Assembly (NCBI RefSeq): GCF_001425685.1
Contig: NZ_LMCY01000070.1
Span: 1 to 64,000, forward strand
Direction of reading: 5' to 3'
Source: Massilia sp. Root335
GTDB lineage: Bacteria; Pseudomonadota; Gammaproteobacteria; Burkholderiales; Burkholderiaceae_D
Length of the DNA: 64,000 nt
A model generated the notes under the pieces. That model saw nothing but the letters and a program-made list of their open reading frames with translations. It was not told the origin of the DNA and ran no database searches. This document shows, piece by piece, positions 8,940-18,570 of this stretch (the stretch's first letter is position 1; each line of letters starts with the position of its first letter). The position numbers and the translations under genes are program-made.

Positions 8940-11900
8940 ATGCACGACATCCGCAACGTCATCCGTCCCACCCGCCTTGCCTATGCCGTCTCGCTGGCAG
9001 TCTCGCTGATGGCGAGCCACGCCGCGCTGGCGCAGGACACCCCGCCGGCGCAGGACGCCACCAACACGCAGGCGCCCGGCACCGGCGCGAGCGCGGCCCC
9101 GAAGGGCAACAACGAGATCGCGAGCGGCATCGCGACCGTCGTCGTCTCGACCCGCAGATCGCAGCAATCGTCGATCGCCCGCAAGAAAAACGCCGCCACC
9201 GCGCTCGACTCGATCGTCGCCGAGGACGTCGGTTCGCTCCCGGACCGCAACATCGGCGAGGCGATCTCGCGCATGGCCGGCGTCGCGCTCGACCGCGGCG
9301 ACTTCGGCGAGGGCGTCACCGTCGCCGTGCGCGGCAACGGCCCCGACCTGACCCGCGTCGAGATCGACGGCATGGCCGTGCAGTCGGCCAACAGCGTCGG
9401 GGCCGGCAGCAGCGGCCGCGGCAGCGAGTTCCGCCAACTGTCGGCGGACCTGATCAAGAGTGTGGACGTCGTCAAGGGCTCGACCGCCGACATGGTCGAA
9501 GGCTCGCTGGGCGGCGGCATCATCATCAAGACCCGCACCGGCCTGGACTTCAAGGAGCCGTTCGCCGCCGTGCGCATTTCCGGCACCACGAACAACCTGA
9601 ACAAGAAGTGGGAGCCTGACACCAACGTCATCCTGTCGCGCAAGTTCATGGACAACCGCCTCGGCGTGATCCTGAACGCGTCGAAATCGACGACCGCCAA
9701 CGAACAACACCAGATGCAGGTCGCGACCAGCGCGGCCGCCGGCTATTCGCGTGCGATCGACTTCGACAATTCGCCCGAGAAGACGTTCACGTACAACCCG
9801 TCCACCTTGAACATGGACGACCCGGCGTCGACGACGCCGGCCGGCCCCGCCGCCGGATCGACGGGCATCTATCCGTACACGAACGGCACCGGCAACTACA
9901 CCACCTATTCGCCATACGACATCCTGACCAAGTCGGCCGCCGCCCAGACCAAGGCTGCCTGCTACACGGCCTTCCCGCAACTGGCCACCACCGACGCCAC
10001 GTTGAAGAACCTGAGCTCGTCGAACCGTACCAATGCGGTGAACGAGCGTCAGAATGAACTGATCAGCTGCCTGAACCAGTGGAACGACTACACGCCTTCG
10101 CTGATCCGCAACAAGATCCAGACCGAAGTCGACCGCCGCCAGGACCTCGACCTGCGCGCCGACTTCAAGGTGAATCGTGAGCTGACCGTGTACGCCAAGG
10201 GCAGCTATTCGAAGCGCCACACCGACAACAACACCTCGTTCCTGAGCCTGGGCGGGATGAATGTCAACACGGCCAAGACGTTCACGGACACGAACGGCGT
10301 GCGTGCGGTCGCCTCCGGGGCGAACGGCGCAGGCTACTACCTGTACCCGGGCAACGTCAGCTTCCTCAGCAACGGACCGGCCGTACAGGGCGCGGTGACC
10401 AACGTCGACCCATCGACCGTCACCGTGGATGCGAGCCACCACGTGACCGGTTTCGGTATCAGCGACGGCGCGGCCGGCGTCGACCAGATCTTCCAGAAGT
10501 CCGATACCGTGACGAAGTATTTCCAGACCGGCGGCGAGTGGCGGCATGACGGGATGACGGCCGAATGGATGGTCGGCGACGCCAAGTCGAACTATACGAC
10601 CGAGGTATTCCGCACCACGTTCGCCACCCGTTATGGCGCGGCGCAGCTGTCCGTGACGCCGAACGGCCTGTGGGGGTACAACTTCCCGCAGGGCTCGAAC
10701 TTCAATCTGTACAATCCGGCCAACTACGTGCAGATGGTCCAGCCGGACAAGGCGGCCGCACAGACGAGCGGCACCACGTACATCAACAACATACCGGCGT
10801 ACACCCAGGCCCAGCAGCCGCTGCTGACGTATTCGCAGCCGCAGCTGACCTACACGCCGGGCATCACCGGCACCGAGGAGCGCACCGCCAAGGCGGACTT
10901 CACCTTCCAGATGCCGGAAGCCGTTCCCTTCTTCACCCGCTTCAAGACCGGCTTCAACCTGCGTGACACGAAGTACGACACCAAGGGCGGCAACGGCTAC
11001 CAGGTGAGTTCGAATCCGATCATCTACGCAAACCGGGGCCTGGTCCGCAGCACCCTCGTGGGCTGCGAGGATACGGCCGGTTCGCTGGGCACGGGCGGCA
11101 ACAAGTGCCAGTACGGCTACGTGCCGAGCAACCGCTGGGACAGCCAGGGCTCGGGCACGGTCACCGTGACGCCGCAGCAGTTCCAGGACATCATCGCCAA
11201 GACGATCACCGGGAACATCACGAAGACCCAGTTCTTCAACGGCGCCAACGGCCAGTTCGACAGCGCGGTGACCAACTGGCCGAACATCGACGTGCAGAAG
11301 GTGTTCAAGCTGGCCGGCATCACGAATGCGAACCTGGACTGCGTCAGCAGCTGCACGGGCACCGATGGCAAGACCTACGACGCCCCGGTGACGCGGATGA
11401 GCGAGCGCTCCGAAGCGGCCTACGTCATGACCGACTTCAATATCGACCACATCCCCTTCACCGAGCGATCGTTGCCGTTCGGCTGGGATCTCGAAGGCAA
11501 TCTGGGATACCGTTATATCCGCACCAAGGTGCACGGCGTCGGCAACATGCAGTTCCAGTCGATCACGCGGACCGCCGCCTTCGATCCGGCCAACCCGAAC
11601 GCGGCCGGCGGCGTCAACGACGTCACCGTGTCGACCAACACCGCGGTGGACGCCACCACGCACGACTTCCTGCCGATCTACAACCTGGCCATGTGGCTCG
11701 TGCCGGACCAGCTCGTGGTGCGCTACAACCGCGCCCGCACGGTCGCCCGTCCGCCGGTCACGGCCCTGCTGCCTTCCGGCCTGTGCCGCTACGACGAGCG
11801 CGTCGATGCTCAAGGGACGCAGACCTGCACCAAGACCGTCGGCAATCCGGCCCTGCAGGCGCAGAAGAACCTGAACCAGAACTGGAGCGCGGAATACTAC

Positions 11901-12641
11901 CCGAGCAAGGACACGATGTTCTCGCTGTCCTATTTCAACCAGCGCGGCATCGTCGGTCCATCGATCGTGCAGACCGAAAACGGCACGCTGGGCCTGGCAC
12001 TGGTCGACCCGACCACCGGCAGGTCGCTGGCCGAGCTGCCGTTCTCCTTCCCGACGTACGAGAACGGCGTCCCGACCACCCGCAAGGGCTGGGAGTTCGG
12101 TACCAAGACCGCGTTCACGTTCCTGCCGTGGCGCCTGCGCTATCTCGGCTTCGATGGCAACTACACCAAGCTGGCCTCGGTCACCTCGACCCAGAACATC
12201 GTGGACCTGCTGACCGGGACGCCGTTGCCGCCGCTGCGCGAATCGAAGTTCCAGTACAACTGGGCGATCTGGTATGACGATGGCCGCCTGTCGGCACGCA
12301 TCGCCGTGCAGGGCGTGGCCAGCTACTTCAACAATATTTCGGGTTCGAGCAGCAACTACTTGAACAACTACCCGAACGCCAGCGGCAACACCCGCCCGCC
12401 GGCCTACAACCCGGGTTCGCCGAACTTCAAGGACGCTACCCGTTACGTCGACGCGAAGGTCAGCTACAAGGTCACCCCGAACATCGAGGTGTTCGTCGAA
12501 GGCCGCAACCTGGGCAACACCGCGACCAGCGACAGCCAGGGTTCGTACGTGCCGTTCTCCAGCGGCGCCCCGAGCATCCTGGACTACAGCTACGCCGGCC
12601 GCCGCATCATGGCCGGCGCGAACTTCCGCTTCGGCGGTTGA
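8940..12641 (+). CDS. TonB-dependent outer-membrane receptor, oligosaccharide type
   Basis: The start is the ATG at 8940, preceded by AAGGAGA and followed by a signal peptide ending in AALAQ. The product has 1233 residues, long for the family. The plug domain is clear (about 50-220: ALDSIVAEDVGSLPDRNIGE, MAGVALDRGD, VRGNGPDL, SLGGGIIIKT). A long 22-strand barrel follows with many aromatic-ended strands, ending in GANFRFGG with Gly after the usual final aromatic. Such receptors import oligosaccharides across the outer membrane with TonB-ExbBD energy. Downstream esterase and glycosidase genes suggest a pectin side-chain oligomer as substrate. A terminator follows immediately, so it can be expressed more strongly than the genes after it. 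Confidence 0.93.
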   Translation: MHDIRNVIRPTRLAYAVSLAVSLMASHAALAQDTPPAQDATNTQAPGTGASAAPKGNNEIASGIATVVVSTRRSQQSSIARKKNAATALDSIVAEDVGSLPDRNIGEAISRMAGVALDRGDFGEGVTVAVRGNGPDLTRVEIDGMAVQSANSVGAGSSGRGSEFRQLSADLIKSVDVVKGSTADMVEGSLGGGIIIKTRTGLDFKEPFAAVRISGTTNNLNKKWEPDTNVILSRKFMDNRLGVILNASKSTTANEQHQMQVATSAAAGYSRAIDFDNSPEKTFTYNPSTLNMDDPASTTPAGPAAGSTGIYPYTNGTGNYTTYSPYDILTKSAAAQTKAACYTAFPQLATTDATLKNLSSSNRTNAVNERQNELISCLNQWNDYTPSLIRNKIQTEVDRRQDLDLRADFKVNRELTVYAKGSYSKRHTDNNTSFLSLGGMNVNTAKTFTDTNGVRAVASGANGAGYYLYPGNVSFLSNGPAVQGAVTNVDPSTVTVDASHHVTGFGISDGAAGVDQIFQKSDTVTKYFQTGGEWRHDGMTAEWMVGDAKSNYTTEVFRTTFATRYGAAQLSVTPNGLWGYNFPQGSNFNLYNPANYVQMVQPDKAAAQTSGTTYINNIPAYTQAQQPLLTYSQPQLTYTPGITGTEERTAKADFTFQMPEAVPFFTRFKTGFNLRDTKYDTKGGNGYQVSSNPIIYANRGLVRSTLVGCEDTAGSLGTGGNKCQYGYVPSNRWDSQGSGTVTVTPQQFQDIIAKTITGNITKTQFFNGANGQFDSAVTNWPNIDVQKVFKLAGITNANLDCVSSCTGTDGKTYDAPVTRMSERSEAAYVMTDFNIDHIPFTERSLPFGWDLEGNLGYRYIRTKVHGVGNMQFQSITRTAAFDPANPNAAGGVNDVTVSTNTAVDATTHDFLPIYNLAMWLVPDQLVVRYNRARTVARPPVTALLPSGLCRYDERVDAQGTQTCTKTVGNPALQAQKNLNQNWSAEYYPSKDTMFSLSYFNQRGIVGPSIVQTENGTLGLALVDPTTGRSLAELPFSFPTYENGVPTTRKGWEFGTKTAFTFLPWRLRYLGFDGNYTKLASVTSTQNIVDLLTGTPLPPLRESKFQYNWAIWYDDGRLSARIAVQGVASYFNNISGSSSNYLNNYPNASGNTRPPAYNPGSPNFKDATRYVDAKVSYKVTPNIEVFVEGRNLGNTATSDSQGSYVPFSSGAPSILDYSYAGRRIMAGANFRFGG

Positions 12642-12675
12642 TGCCAGAGAGACCGCCCGCGCCCGCGGGCGGCAG

Positions 12676-12708
12676 GAGCGCGATCCGCCCGGCGGGTCGC
12701 GCTCTTTT
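12676..12708 (+). terminator. Rho-independent terminator after the TonB receptor
   Basis: The 8-bp arms GAGCGCGA and TCGCGCTC enclose a GC-rich loop that can pair further, and TTTT follows directly. It lies 35 bp after the receptor stop codon and just before the esterase gene. Confidence 0.75.
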
Positions 12709-12732
12709 CATTCACGAACACGGAAACATCGC

Positions 12733-14043
12733 ATGAAGGTTCGCATGAAGGTTCGCACGACGCTCGTCGCGGCCGGCCTGCTGGCCGCCGCCGCCCAGGC
12801 GCGGCCGGCGCCGGACTGGATCGCCGCCTGGGGCACGGCGCTGATGGCCCCGAACGACAAGGTGGCGCTGGCGCCGGCCGCCGCCGCGCACGCGACCTTG
12901 CGCCAGGCCATGCGCCTGTCGCTGGGCGGCACCGCGCTGCGGGTGCGCATCAGCAACCGCTTCGGTGACGAGCCCCTCGCGATCGGCGCCGCGACCGTCG
13001 GCCGCGCGCGTGCCGGCGCGGGCGACCTTGCCGGACCGCCGCTGCCGCTGCGTTTCGTGGGCAAGCCCGGGGTGACCGTCGCGCCGGGCGCCGAGATCGT
13101 GAGCGATCCGCTGGATTTCCCGAGCGTGGCGGGCGATCTCGTCGCGGTGTCGCTGGCCGTCGAGGCGCTGCCGGCGCGCCAGAGCGTCCACATCGCTGCC
13201 CACGCGACGCAATTCCTTGCGCCGGGCGACCAGGCCGCGCGGCCCGCTCTCGACGGCGCGCGGGCGCTGACGTCGTGGTATCAGGTCGACGAGATCGACG
13301 TGCTGCCGTCCGCGCCCGCGGCCGAGCTGGTGGCGATCGGCGATTCGATCACGGACGGCACCGGGGCGGGCCTCGACCGCGACGAGCGCTGGCCGGACTA
13401 CCTGCAGCGGCGCCTGGGCGCCACGCATGCGCCGGTGCTGGCCGTCGTGAACGCAGGCATCGGTGGCAACCGCATGCTGGCCGACGGGAACGGTCCGAAG
13501 CTGGCGGCGCGTTTCGCGCACGACGTACTCGATCGTCCCGGCGTGACGCATGCGCTCGTGCTGATCGGCGTGAACGACCTCGGCGTCCAGCATCGTGCCG
13601 GACGGGATACGCCGGACGCGCGCCGCGCGTTGCTGCACGACCTGGAAGACGGCTGGACGGCACTGGCCGCACAGGCGCACGCGCGCGGCGTGTGCCTCAT
13701 CGCGGGGACGATCGTCCCATACGGCGGCAGCCGCATCTACCAACCCGGCCCGGACAACGAGGCGGACCGCCTGACGCTGAACGCCTGGCTGCGCGCCAGC
13801 CCGCTGTTCGACGGCGTGGCCGACTTCGACGCCGCCCTGCGCGACCCCGACGCGCCCGGCCGGTTGCGTGAAACCTTCGATTCCGGCGACCGCCTGCACC
13901 CGTCGCCGGCCGGTTATCGCGCGATGGCGGCCGCCGTGCCGCTCGACCGCCTGGCGGCATGCCGCTGGCGTCCGCAACCTGGCGGCACGGCGCCGGCGGA
14001 CGCGGGCACGCATGCCACAATGCACGATCACGACACCGAATGA
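12733..14043 (+). CDS. Secreted SGNH/GDSL hydrolase (acetylesterase-like, XynE type)
   Basis: The 436-residue protein has a signal peptide, a beta-sandwich N-terminal domain (about 30-190) and an SGNH hydrolase domain (about 195-420). The four SGNH blocks are present: GDSIT with S205, the Gly block NAGIGGNRM, the Asn block IGVNDLG, and the C-terminal DRLHPSPAGY with its catalytic Asp/His. Relatives remove acetyl groups from plant polysaccharides. The first 12 bases of the gene are tandemly repeated (12733-12756), giving two in-frame ATGs; the real start could be 12733 or 12745. Its stop overlaps the next start by ATGA. Confidence 0.82.
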   Translation: MKVRMKVRTTLVAAGLLAAAAQARPAPDWIAAWGTALMAPNDKVALAPAAAAHATLRQAMRLSLGGTALRVRISNRFGDEPLAIGAATVGRARAGAGDLAGPPLPLRFVGKPGVTVAPGAEIVSDPLDFPSVAGDLVAVSLAVEALPARQSVHIAAHATQFLAPGDQAARPALDGARALTSWYQVDEIDVLPSAPAAELVAIGDSITDGTGAGLDRDERWPDYLQRRLGATHAPVLAVVNAGIGGNRMLADGNGPKLAARFAHDVLDRPGVTHALVLIGVNDLGVQHRAGRDTPDARRALLHDLEDGWTALAAQAHARGVCLIAGTIVPYGGSRIYQPGPDNEADRLTLNAWLRASPLFDGVADFDAALRDPDAPGRLRETFDSGDRLHPSPAGYRAMAAAVPLDRLAACRWRPQPGGTAPADAGTHATMHDHDTE

Positions 14044-17000
14044 AGAACCGCATGAACTTCTTGTCCCGCTTACGTTTTGCTCTGGCCGCCGCCATGCTGT
14101 TCGGGGCCGCTGCCGCCTCCGCCAACGCCGCCGACACCCTCGACCTGGCCGGCACGTGGCGCTTCGCGCTCGACCCCGCCGACACCGGCGTGGCCGAGCA
14201 CTGGGATACGCGCACGCTGCCCGACCGCATCCGCATCCCCGGCATCCTGAACGCGCAAGGCTATGGCGACGAGATCACCGCGCACACGCCCTGGGTGCTG
14301 TCACTGTACGACAAGCACTGGAACCTGCGCGAGGACTACAAGGCGTTCACGGCGCCGGGCCAGATGAAGGTGCCGTTCCTGAGCCAGCCGCCGCGCCACT
14401 ACCTCGGCGCGGCCTGGTACCAGCGCGACGTCGAGGTGCCGCGCGGGTGGCGGGGCAAGCGCGTCGTGCTGCACCTGGAGCGGCCCCGCTGGGGTTCCAG
14501 CGCCTGGATCGACGATCGCGCGCTCGGGTCCGACCTGAGCCTCGTGGCGCCGCACGACTACGACATCGGCATGCTGGCGCCGGGCAAGCACCGCGTCACG
14601 GTGCGCGTGGATTCGCGCGTGCTGATGGCCTACCGGCCCGATTCGCACAGCATCTCGGATTCGCTCGGCATGAGCTGGAACGGCATCGTCGGCCGCGCCG
14701 AGCTGCGCGCCACGTCACCCGTGTACATCGACGACGCGCAGGTGTTCCCGGACGTGGCAACCCGCAGCGTCCTCGTGAAGCTCAAGGTCGGCAACGGCGG
14801 CGGCAAGGCGGGGCAGGGCACGATCGAGGCCAACGGCAGGCGCGTCGCCGTGCGCTGGACCCCGGCCGGCGGCAGCGCCGAATTCCGCGTGCAGTACCCC
14901 GGCGATACGCAGACGTGGGACGAGTGGCACCCGGCACTGCAGTCGCTGAAGCTGCGCCTGCGCGGACCGGGCGCCGACGATGCGCGGACCGTGTCGTTCG
15001 GCTTCGTGCAGGTGGCGGCGCGCGGCACCGACATCCTCGTCAACGGCCGCCCCGTGTTCCTGCGCGGGACGCACGACGGCGGCGATTTTCCGCTCACCGG
15101 GTATCCGCCGACCGACGTCGCGTACTGGAAGAAGATCTTCGCCATCAACAAGGCCTGGGGCATCAACCACATCCGCTTCCACTCGTTCACGCCGCCGGAC
15201 GCCGCGTTCCAGGCGGCGGACGAAGTGGGCATCTACCTGCAGATCGAACCCGGCATGTGGAACCGCTTCGAACCGGGTTCGCCGATCGAGGCGATGCTGT
15301 ATGACGAGACCGAACGCCTGATCCGCGCCTACGGCAATCATCCGTCGTTCCTGCTGCTGAGCCCCAGCAACGAGCCGTCGGGCCGCTGGAAGGAAGTGTT
15401 CGCGAAGTGGATCGCGCGCTTCCGCGCCGAGGACCCGCGCCGCCTGTACACCAACGGCACGGGCCACACCGAGAAGGTCGTGCCGGACCTCGACAAGGAC
15501 ACCGACTACCTGGCCGTGCAGCGCATCGGCCCCAAGCCGCTGCGCAACAAGACCGGCTGGTTCGGACGCGATTACGCGGCCTCGCTGGACGGCATCAAGG
15601 TGCCGGTCATCGCGCACGAGATGGGGCAGTGGGTCGCGTATCCGGATTTCTCGGTCATCGACAAGTTCACGGGATATCTGCGGCCGGGGAATTACGAGAT
15701 CTTCCGCGAGTCCGCCCGCCGCCACGGGGTGCTGGACCGCGACCATGACTTCGCGCTCGCATCCGGACGGTGGCAGGTCGCGTGCTACAAGGAAGAGATC
15801 GAGGCGGCGCTGCGCACGCGCGGCATGAGCGGCTACCAGCTGCTGGACCTGCACGACTACCTGGGCCAGGGCACGGCGCTGGTCGGCATCCTCGACACGT
15901 TCTGGGAATCGAAGGGGTATGCGACGCCGGAAGCCTTCCGCCGCTTCAATGGCGAGACGGTCCCGCTGGCCCGCCTCACGCGTTCCGTCCTCACGACGCG
16001 CGACGCGTTCGACGTGCCCGTCGAGATCGCGCATTACGGTCAACAGCCGCTGGCCGGCGCGCGGCCGTGGTGGCGCATCGAGGACGATGGCGGGCGCGCC
16101 GTCGTGCAGGGCCGCTTCGCGCAGCTCGACATCCCGATCGGGAAGAACATCCCGCTGGGCCGGGTGGCGACGGATCTCGCGCGCTTGCCGGCGCCGGCGC
16201 ACTACAAGCTCGTCGTCGGGCTCGACGGCACCGCCGTCGCCAACGACTGGAACTTCTGGCTGTATCCGGACAAGGTCGACGCTGCCGTCCCCGCCGGCGT
16301 GCTGGTGACGCGGGCGTGGCCGGAGGCCGAGGCCAGGCTGGCGCAGGGCGGCAGCGTGCTGTACCTGCCGCGCAAGGCGGACCTGGACTGGACCTCGCCG
16401 CCGCTCGCGGACGTGCCCGTGTTCTGGAACCGCCTGATGAATCCGGGCTGGAGCCGCATGCTGGGCCTGTGGGTCGACCGCGCGCATCCCGCACTGGCCG
16501 GCTTCCCGACGGCAGACCACATGGACTGGCAGTGGAGCGACCTGGTGGCGGGCGCCCGCGCCTTCAACCTGGCGCGCCTGCCGGCCGGCCTGCGTCCCAT
16601 CGTCCAGCCGATCGACGACTGGAACCGCAACTACCGGCTGGGCGCCGTGTTCGAGGCGAAGGTGGGCAGCGGCCGGCTCGTCGTGTCGACGTTCGACCTG
16701 GAGAACCGGCTCGACGAGCGCCCGGCCGCGCGCCAGCTGCGCCGCTCGCTGCTCGACTACATGGCCGGCGCACGCTTCGAGCCGGCGACGGCGGTCGATC
16801 CGGCCGCGCTGCGCGCCAGCCTGTTCGACACGCGTGTGATGAAAAAGCTCGGCGCGACGGCGAGCGGCTGGCCCGACGCGGCGAACGTCGTCGACGGCGA
16901 TCCGAACACCTATGGCCTCGTCGCCGTGAAGGGCGACGCGCCGCGGCCGCAGCCGCCGCTGACCATCGAATTCGCGCAGTCCGTGCCGTTCGACGGCCTG

Positions 17001-17366
17001 GTGCTGATGCCGCGCCAGAACCACCGCGACCACGAGGGCGACGTGCACGAATGGCTGATCCAGGCGAGCGACGACGGCGCCAGCTGGCGCGACGTGGCGC
17101 GGCCCGTGCTGGGCTCCACGTTCGATCCGCAGACGGTGCGTTTCGGCCGGACCGTGACGGCGCGCCGGCTGCGCCTGACGCCCTTGTCCGGCTTCGGCGA
17201 GGACCGCGCCAGCGCGCTGGCCGACGTGGCCGTCCTGTACACGGGCCCCGCGCTGCCGGAGGAAGCGGGCGAACTCGAATACAAGCGCTCGCGCTCGACG
17301 TCGGCCGACGTCGACGAGGCGGGCATGGACGACCGGCCGCGGCACCGGCGCCCGCCTGCCCAGTGA
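14040..17366 (+). CDS. Secreted glycoside hydrolase family 2 protein with C-terminal discoidin domain
   Basis: The ATG at 14040 overlaps the esterase stop (ATGA); another in-frame ATG is at 14052. The 1108-residue product has a signal peptide, a sugar-binding jelly roll (about 30-220), an Ig-like domain, a TIM barrel (about 330-620) and an F5/8 type C-like domain (about 935-1080). The GH2 acid/base is E445 in SPSNEPS and the nucleophile is E527 in AHEMGQW. The substrate is probably a beta-linked galactose or uronic acid in pectin side chains, but this is inferred from context. Unlike the GH2 at 3.4 kb, its NE motif is canonical. Confidence 0.85.
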   Translation: MKNRMNFLSRLRFALAAAMLFGAAAASANAADTLDLAGTWRFALDPADTGVAEHWDTRTLPDRIRIPGILNAQGYGDEITAHTPWVLSLYDKHWNLREDYKAFTAPGQMKVPFLSQPPRHYLGAAWYQRDVEVPRGWRGKRVVLHLERPRWGSSAWIDDRALGSDLSLVAPHDYDIGMLAPGKHRVTVRVDSRVLMAYRPDSHSISDSLGMSWNGIVGRAELRATSPVYIDDAQVFPDVATRSVLVKLKVGNGGGKAGQGTIEANGRRVAVRWTPAGGSAEFRVQYPGDTQTWDEWHPALQSLKLRLRGPGADDARTVSFGFVQVAARGTDILVNGRPVFLRGTHDGGDFPLTGYPPTDVAYWKKIFAINKAWGINHIRFHSFTPPDAAFQAADEVGIYLQIEPGMWNRFEPGSPIEAMLYDETERLIRAYGNHPSFLLLSPSNEPSGRWKEVFAKWIARFRAEDPRRLYTNGTGHTEKVVPDLDKDTDYLAVQRIGPKPLRNKTGWFGRDYAASLDGIKVPVIAHEMGQWVAYPDFSVIDKFTGYLRPGNYEIFRESARRHGVLDRDHDFALASGRWQVACYKEEIEAALRTRGMSGYQLLDLHDYLGQGTALVGILDTFWESKGYATPEAFRRFNGETVPLARLTRSVLTTRDAFDVPVEIAHYGQQPLAGARPWWRIEDDGGRAVVQGRFAQLDIPIGKNIPLGRVATDLARLPAPAHYKLVVGLDGTAVANDWNFWLYPDKVDAAVPAGVLVTRAWPEAEARLAQGGSVLYLPRKADLDWTSPPLADVPVFWNRLMNPGWSRMLGLWVDRAHPALAGFPTADHMDWQWSDLVAGARAFNLARLPAGLRPIVQPIDDWNRNYRLGAVFEAKVGSGRLVVSTFDLENRLDERPAARQLRRSLLDYMAGARFEPATAVDPAALRASLFDTRVMKKLGATASGWPDAANVVDGDPNTYGLVAVKGDAPRPQPPLTIEFAQSVPFDGLVLMPRQNHRDHEGDVHEWLIQASDDGASWRDVARPVLGSTFDPQTVRFGRTVTARRLRLTPLSGFGEDRASALADVAVLYTGPALPEEAGELEYKRSRSTSADVDEAGMDDRPRHRRPPAQ

Positions 17367-17408
17367 CGCGGACGCGTATAAAACGTATCGGTGGCGCGAA
17401 AAATTTCA

Positions 17409-17438
17409 TTGGTCGGCCGGGCGGCCTGGCACTATCAT
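17409..17438 (+). promoter_or_regulatory. Possible sigma-70 promoter
   Basis: TTGGTC and TATCAT are separated by 18 bp and lie about 50 bp before the start of the propeller lipoprotein gene. The match is moderate and was found by eye. Confidence 0.35.
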
Positions 17439-17489
17439 CGCGCCATATTGACGGCGGCTGAAGACCGCGCGGGAAAAGGAGACGATTTG

Positions 17490-18554
17490 TTGTCCACGTT
17501 ACGGCCGTTCGCGGCCAGGCCGGCGTGCCTGTTGCTGGCACTGTCCGCGCTCGCCGGCTGCGCCATCGAGCGGACCGCGCCGCCGGCCGCCGCGACTGTC
17601 GCCGCAGGCGGCATCGCCGCCAAGCCCCTGTTCCGCGACCCCGTGTACGACGGCGCCGCCGATCCGACCCTGATATGGAACCCGGGCCGCGGGCGCTGGT
17701 GGATGTTCTACACGAACCGGCGCGCGACCGCGCAAGGCCTGCCGGGCGTGACGTGGGTGCACGGCACGCGCATCGGCATCGCCGAATCGCCCGACGGCGG
17801 CGCGCACTGGACCTATGTCGGCACGGCCGACATCGACCTGCCGCCCGGCCTGGGCGGCAAGGACGCTACGCACTGGGCGCCCGACATCGTGCGCGCCGGC
17901 GACGGCACGTTCCACATGTTCCTCACGGTCGTGCCGGGCGTGTTCGAGGACTGGAAGCATCCGCGCGTGATCGTGCACCTGACGAGCACTGACCTGCGCA
18001 CCTGGCGCCATCCGGCGATCGTGCCGCTGGCGAACGACAAGGTGATCGACCCGTCGCTGGCCCGGCTGCCCGACGGGACCTGGCGCATGTGGTACAACAA
18101 CGAACTCGATCACAAGAACACGTATTACGCCGACAGCCCGGACCTGGAACACTGGACGGACCGGGGTCTCGCCGTCGCCCAGCGCGGCGAAGGACCCAAG
18201 GTGTTCCGCTGGCACGGCGCATGGTGGATGATCGTCGACGTGTGGCATGGCCTCGCCGTGTTCCGGTCAAGCGACGCGCTCACGTGGCGCAAGCAGGATG
18301 CTACCCTGCTGGAGCAGCCGGGCCACGGGCCGGACGACGGCGTGATGGGCGGCCATGCGGACGTCGTCGTCAGCGGCGGCCGTGCCTACCTGTTCTATTT
18401 CGTCCACCCGGGGCGCCAGGGGCCGGATGCGAAACGCGACGGACCCGAACAGCGGCGCAGCCTGATCCAGGTGAGCGAATTGATCGAGGAGGGCGGTGTC
18501 GTGCGCACGGACCGCGACGCGAAGGTCGCCATCCGGCTCGACCCGCCTGTCTAA
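17490..18554 (+). CDS. Five-bladed propeller lipoprotein, GH43/GH117-like
   Basis: AAGGAG at 17476-17481 points to a TTG start at 17490 (TTG at 17487 is the alternative). The 354-residue product then begins with a lipoprotein signal ending in LSALAGC, with lipidated Cys24. Propeller features include AADPTLIW near the N-terminus, paired WWMFYT and HWAPDIV blocks, and IDPSLARLPDG in the middle. These resemble the catalytic face of GH43/GH117-like enzymes, which often remove arabinose or similar end groups. It is probably tethered to a membrane facing the periplasm. It is followed 16 bp later by a GH43 gene, so the two are likely cotranscribed. Confidence 0.72.
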   Translation: MSTLRPFAARPACLLLALSALAGCAIERTAPPAAATVAAGGIAAKPLFRDPVYDGAADPTLIWNPGRGRWWMFYTNRRATAQGLPGVTWVHGTRIGIAESPDGGAHWTYVGTADIDLPPGLGGKDATHWAPDIVRAGDGTFHMFLTVVPGVFEDWKHPRVIVHLTSTDLRTWRHPAIVPLANDKVIDPSLARLPDGTWRMWYNNELDHKNTYYADSPDLEHWTDRGLAVAQRGEGPKVFRWHGAWWMIVDVWHGLAVFRSSDALTWRKQDATLLEQPGHGPDDGVMGGHADVVVSGGRAYLFYFVHPGRQGPDAKRDGPEQRRSLIQVSELIEEGGVVRTDRDAKVAIRLDPPV

Positions 18555-18570
18555 CCAATTGGGAGAACCG

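Noticed and set aside
12642..12675. CCCGCGCCCGCGGGCGG hairpin directly after the TonB receptor
   Set aside because: It can fold, but the true terminator with T-run is the next stem at 12676-12708; this is more likely GC-rich background.
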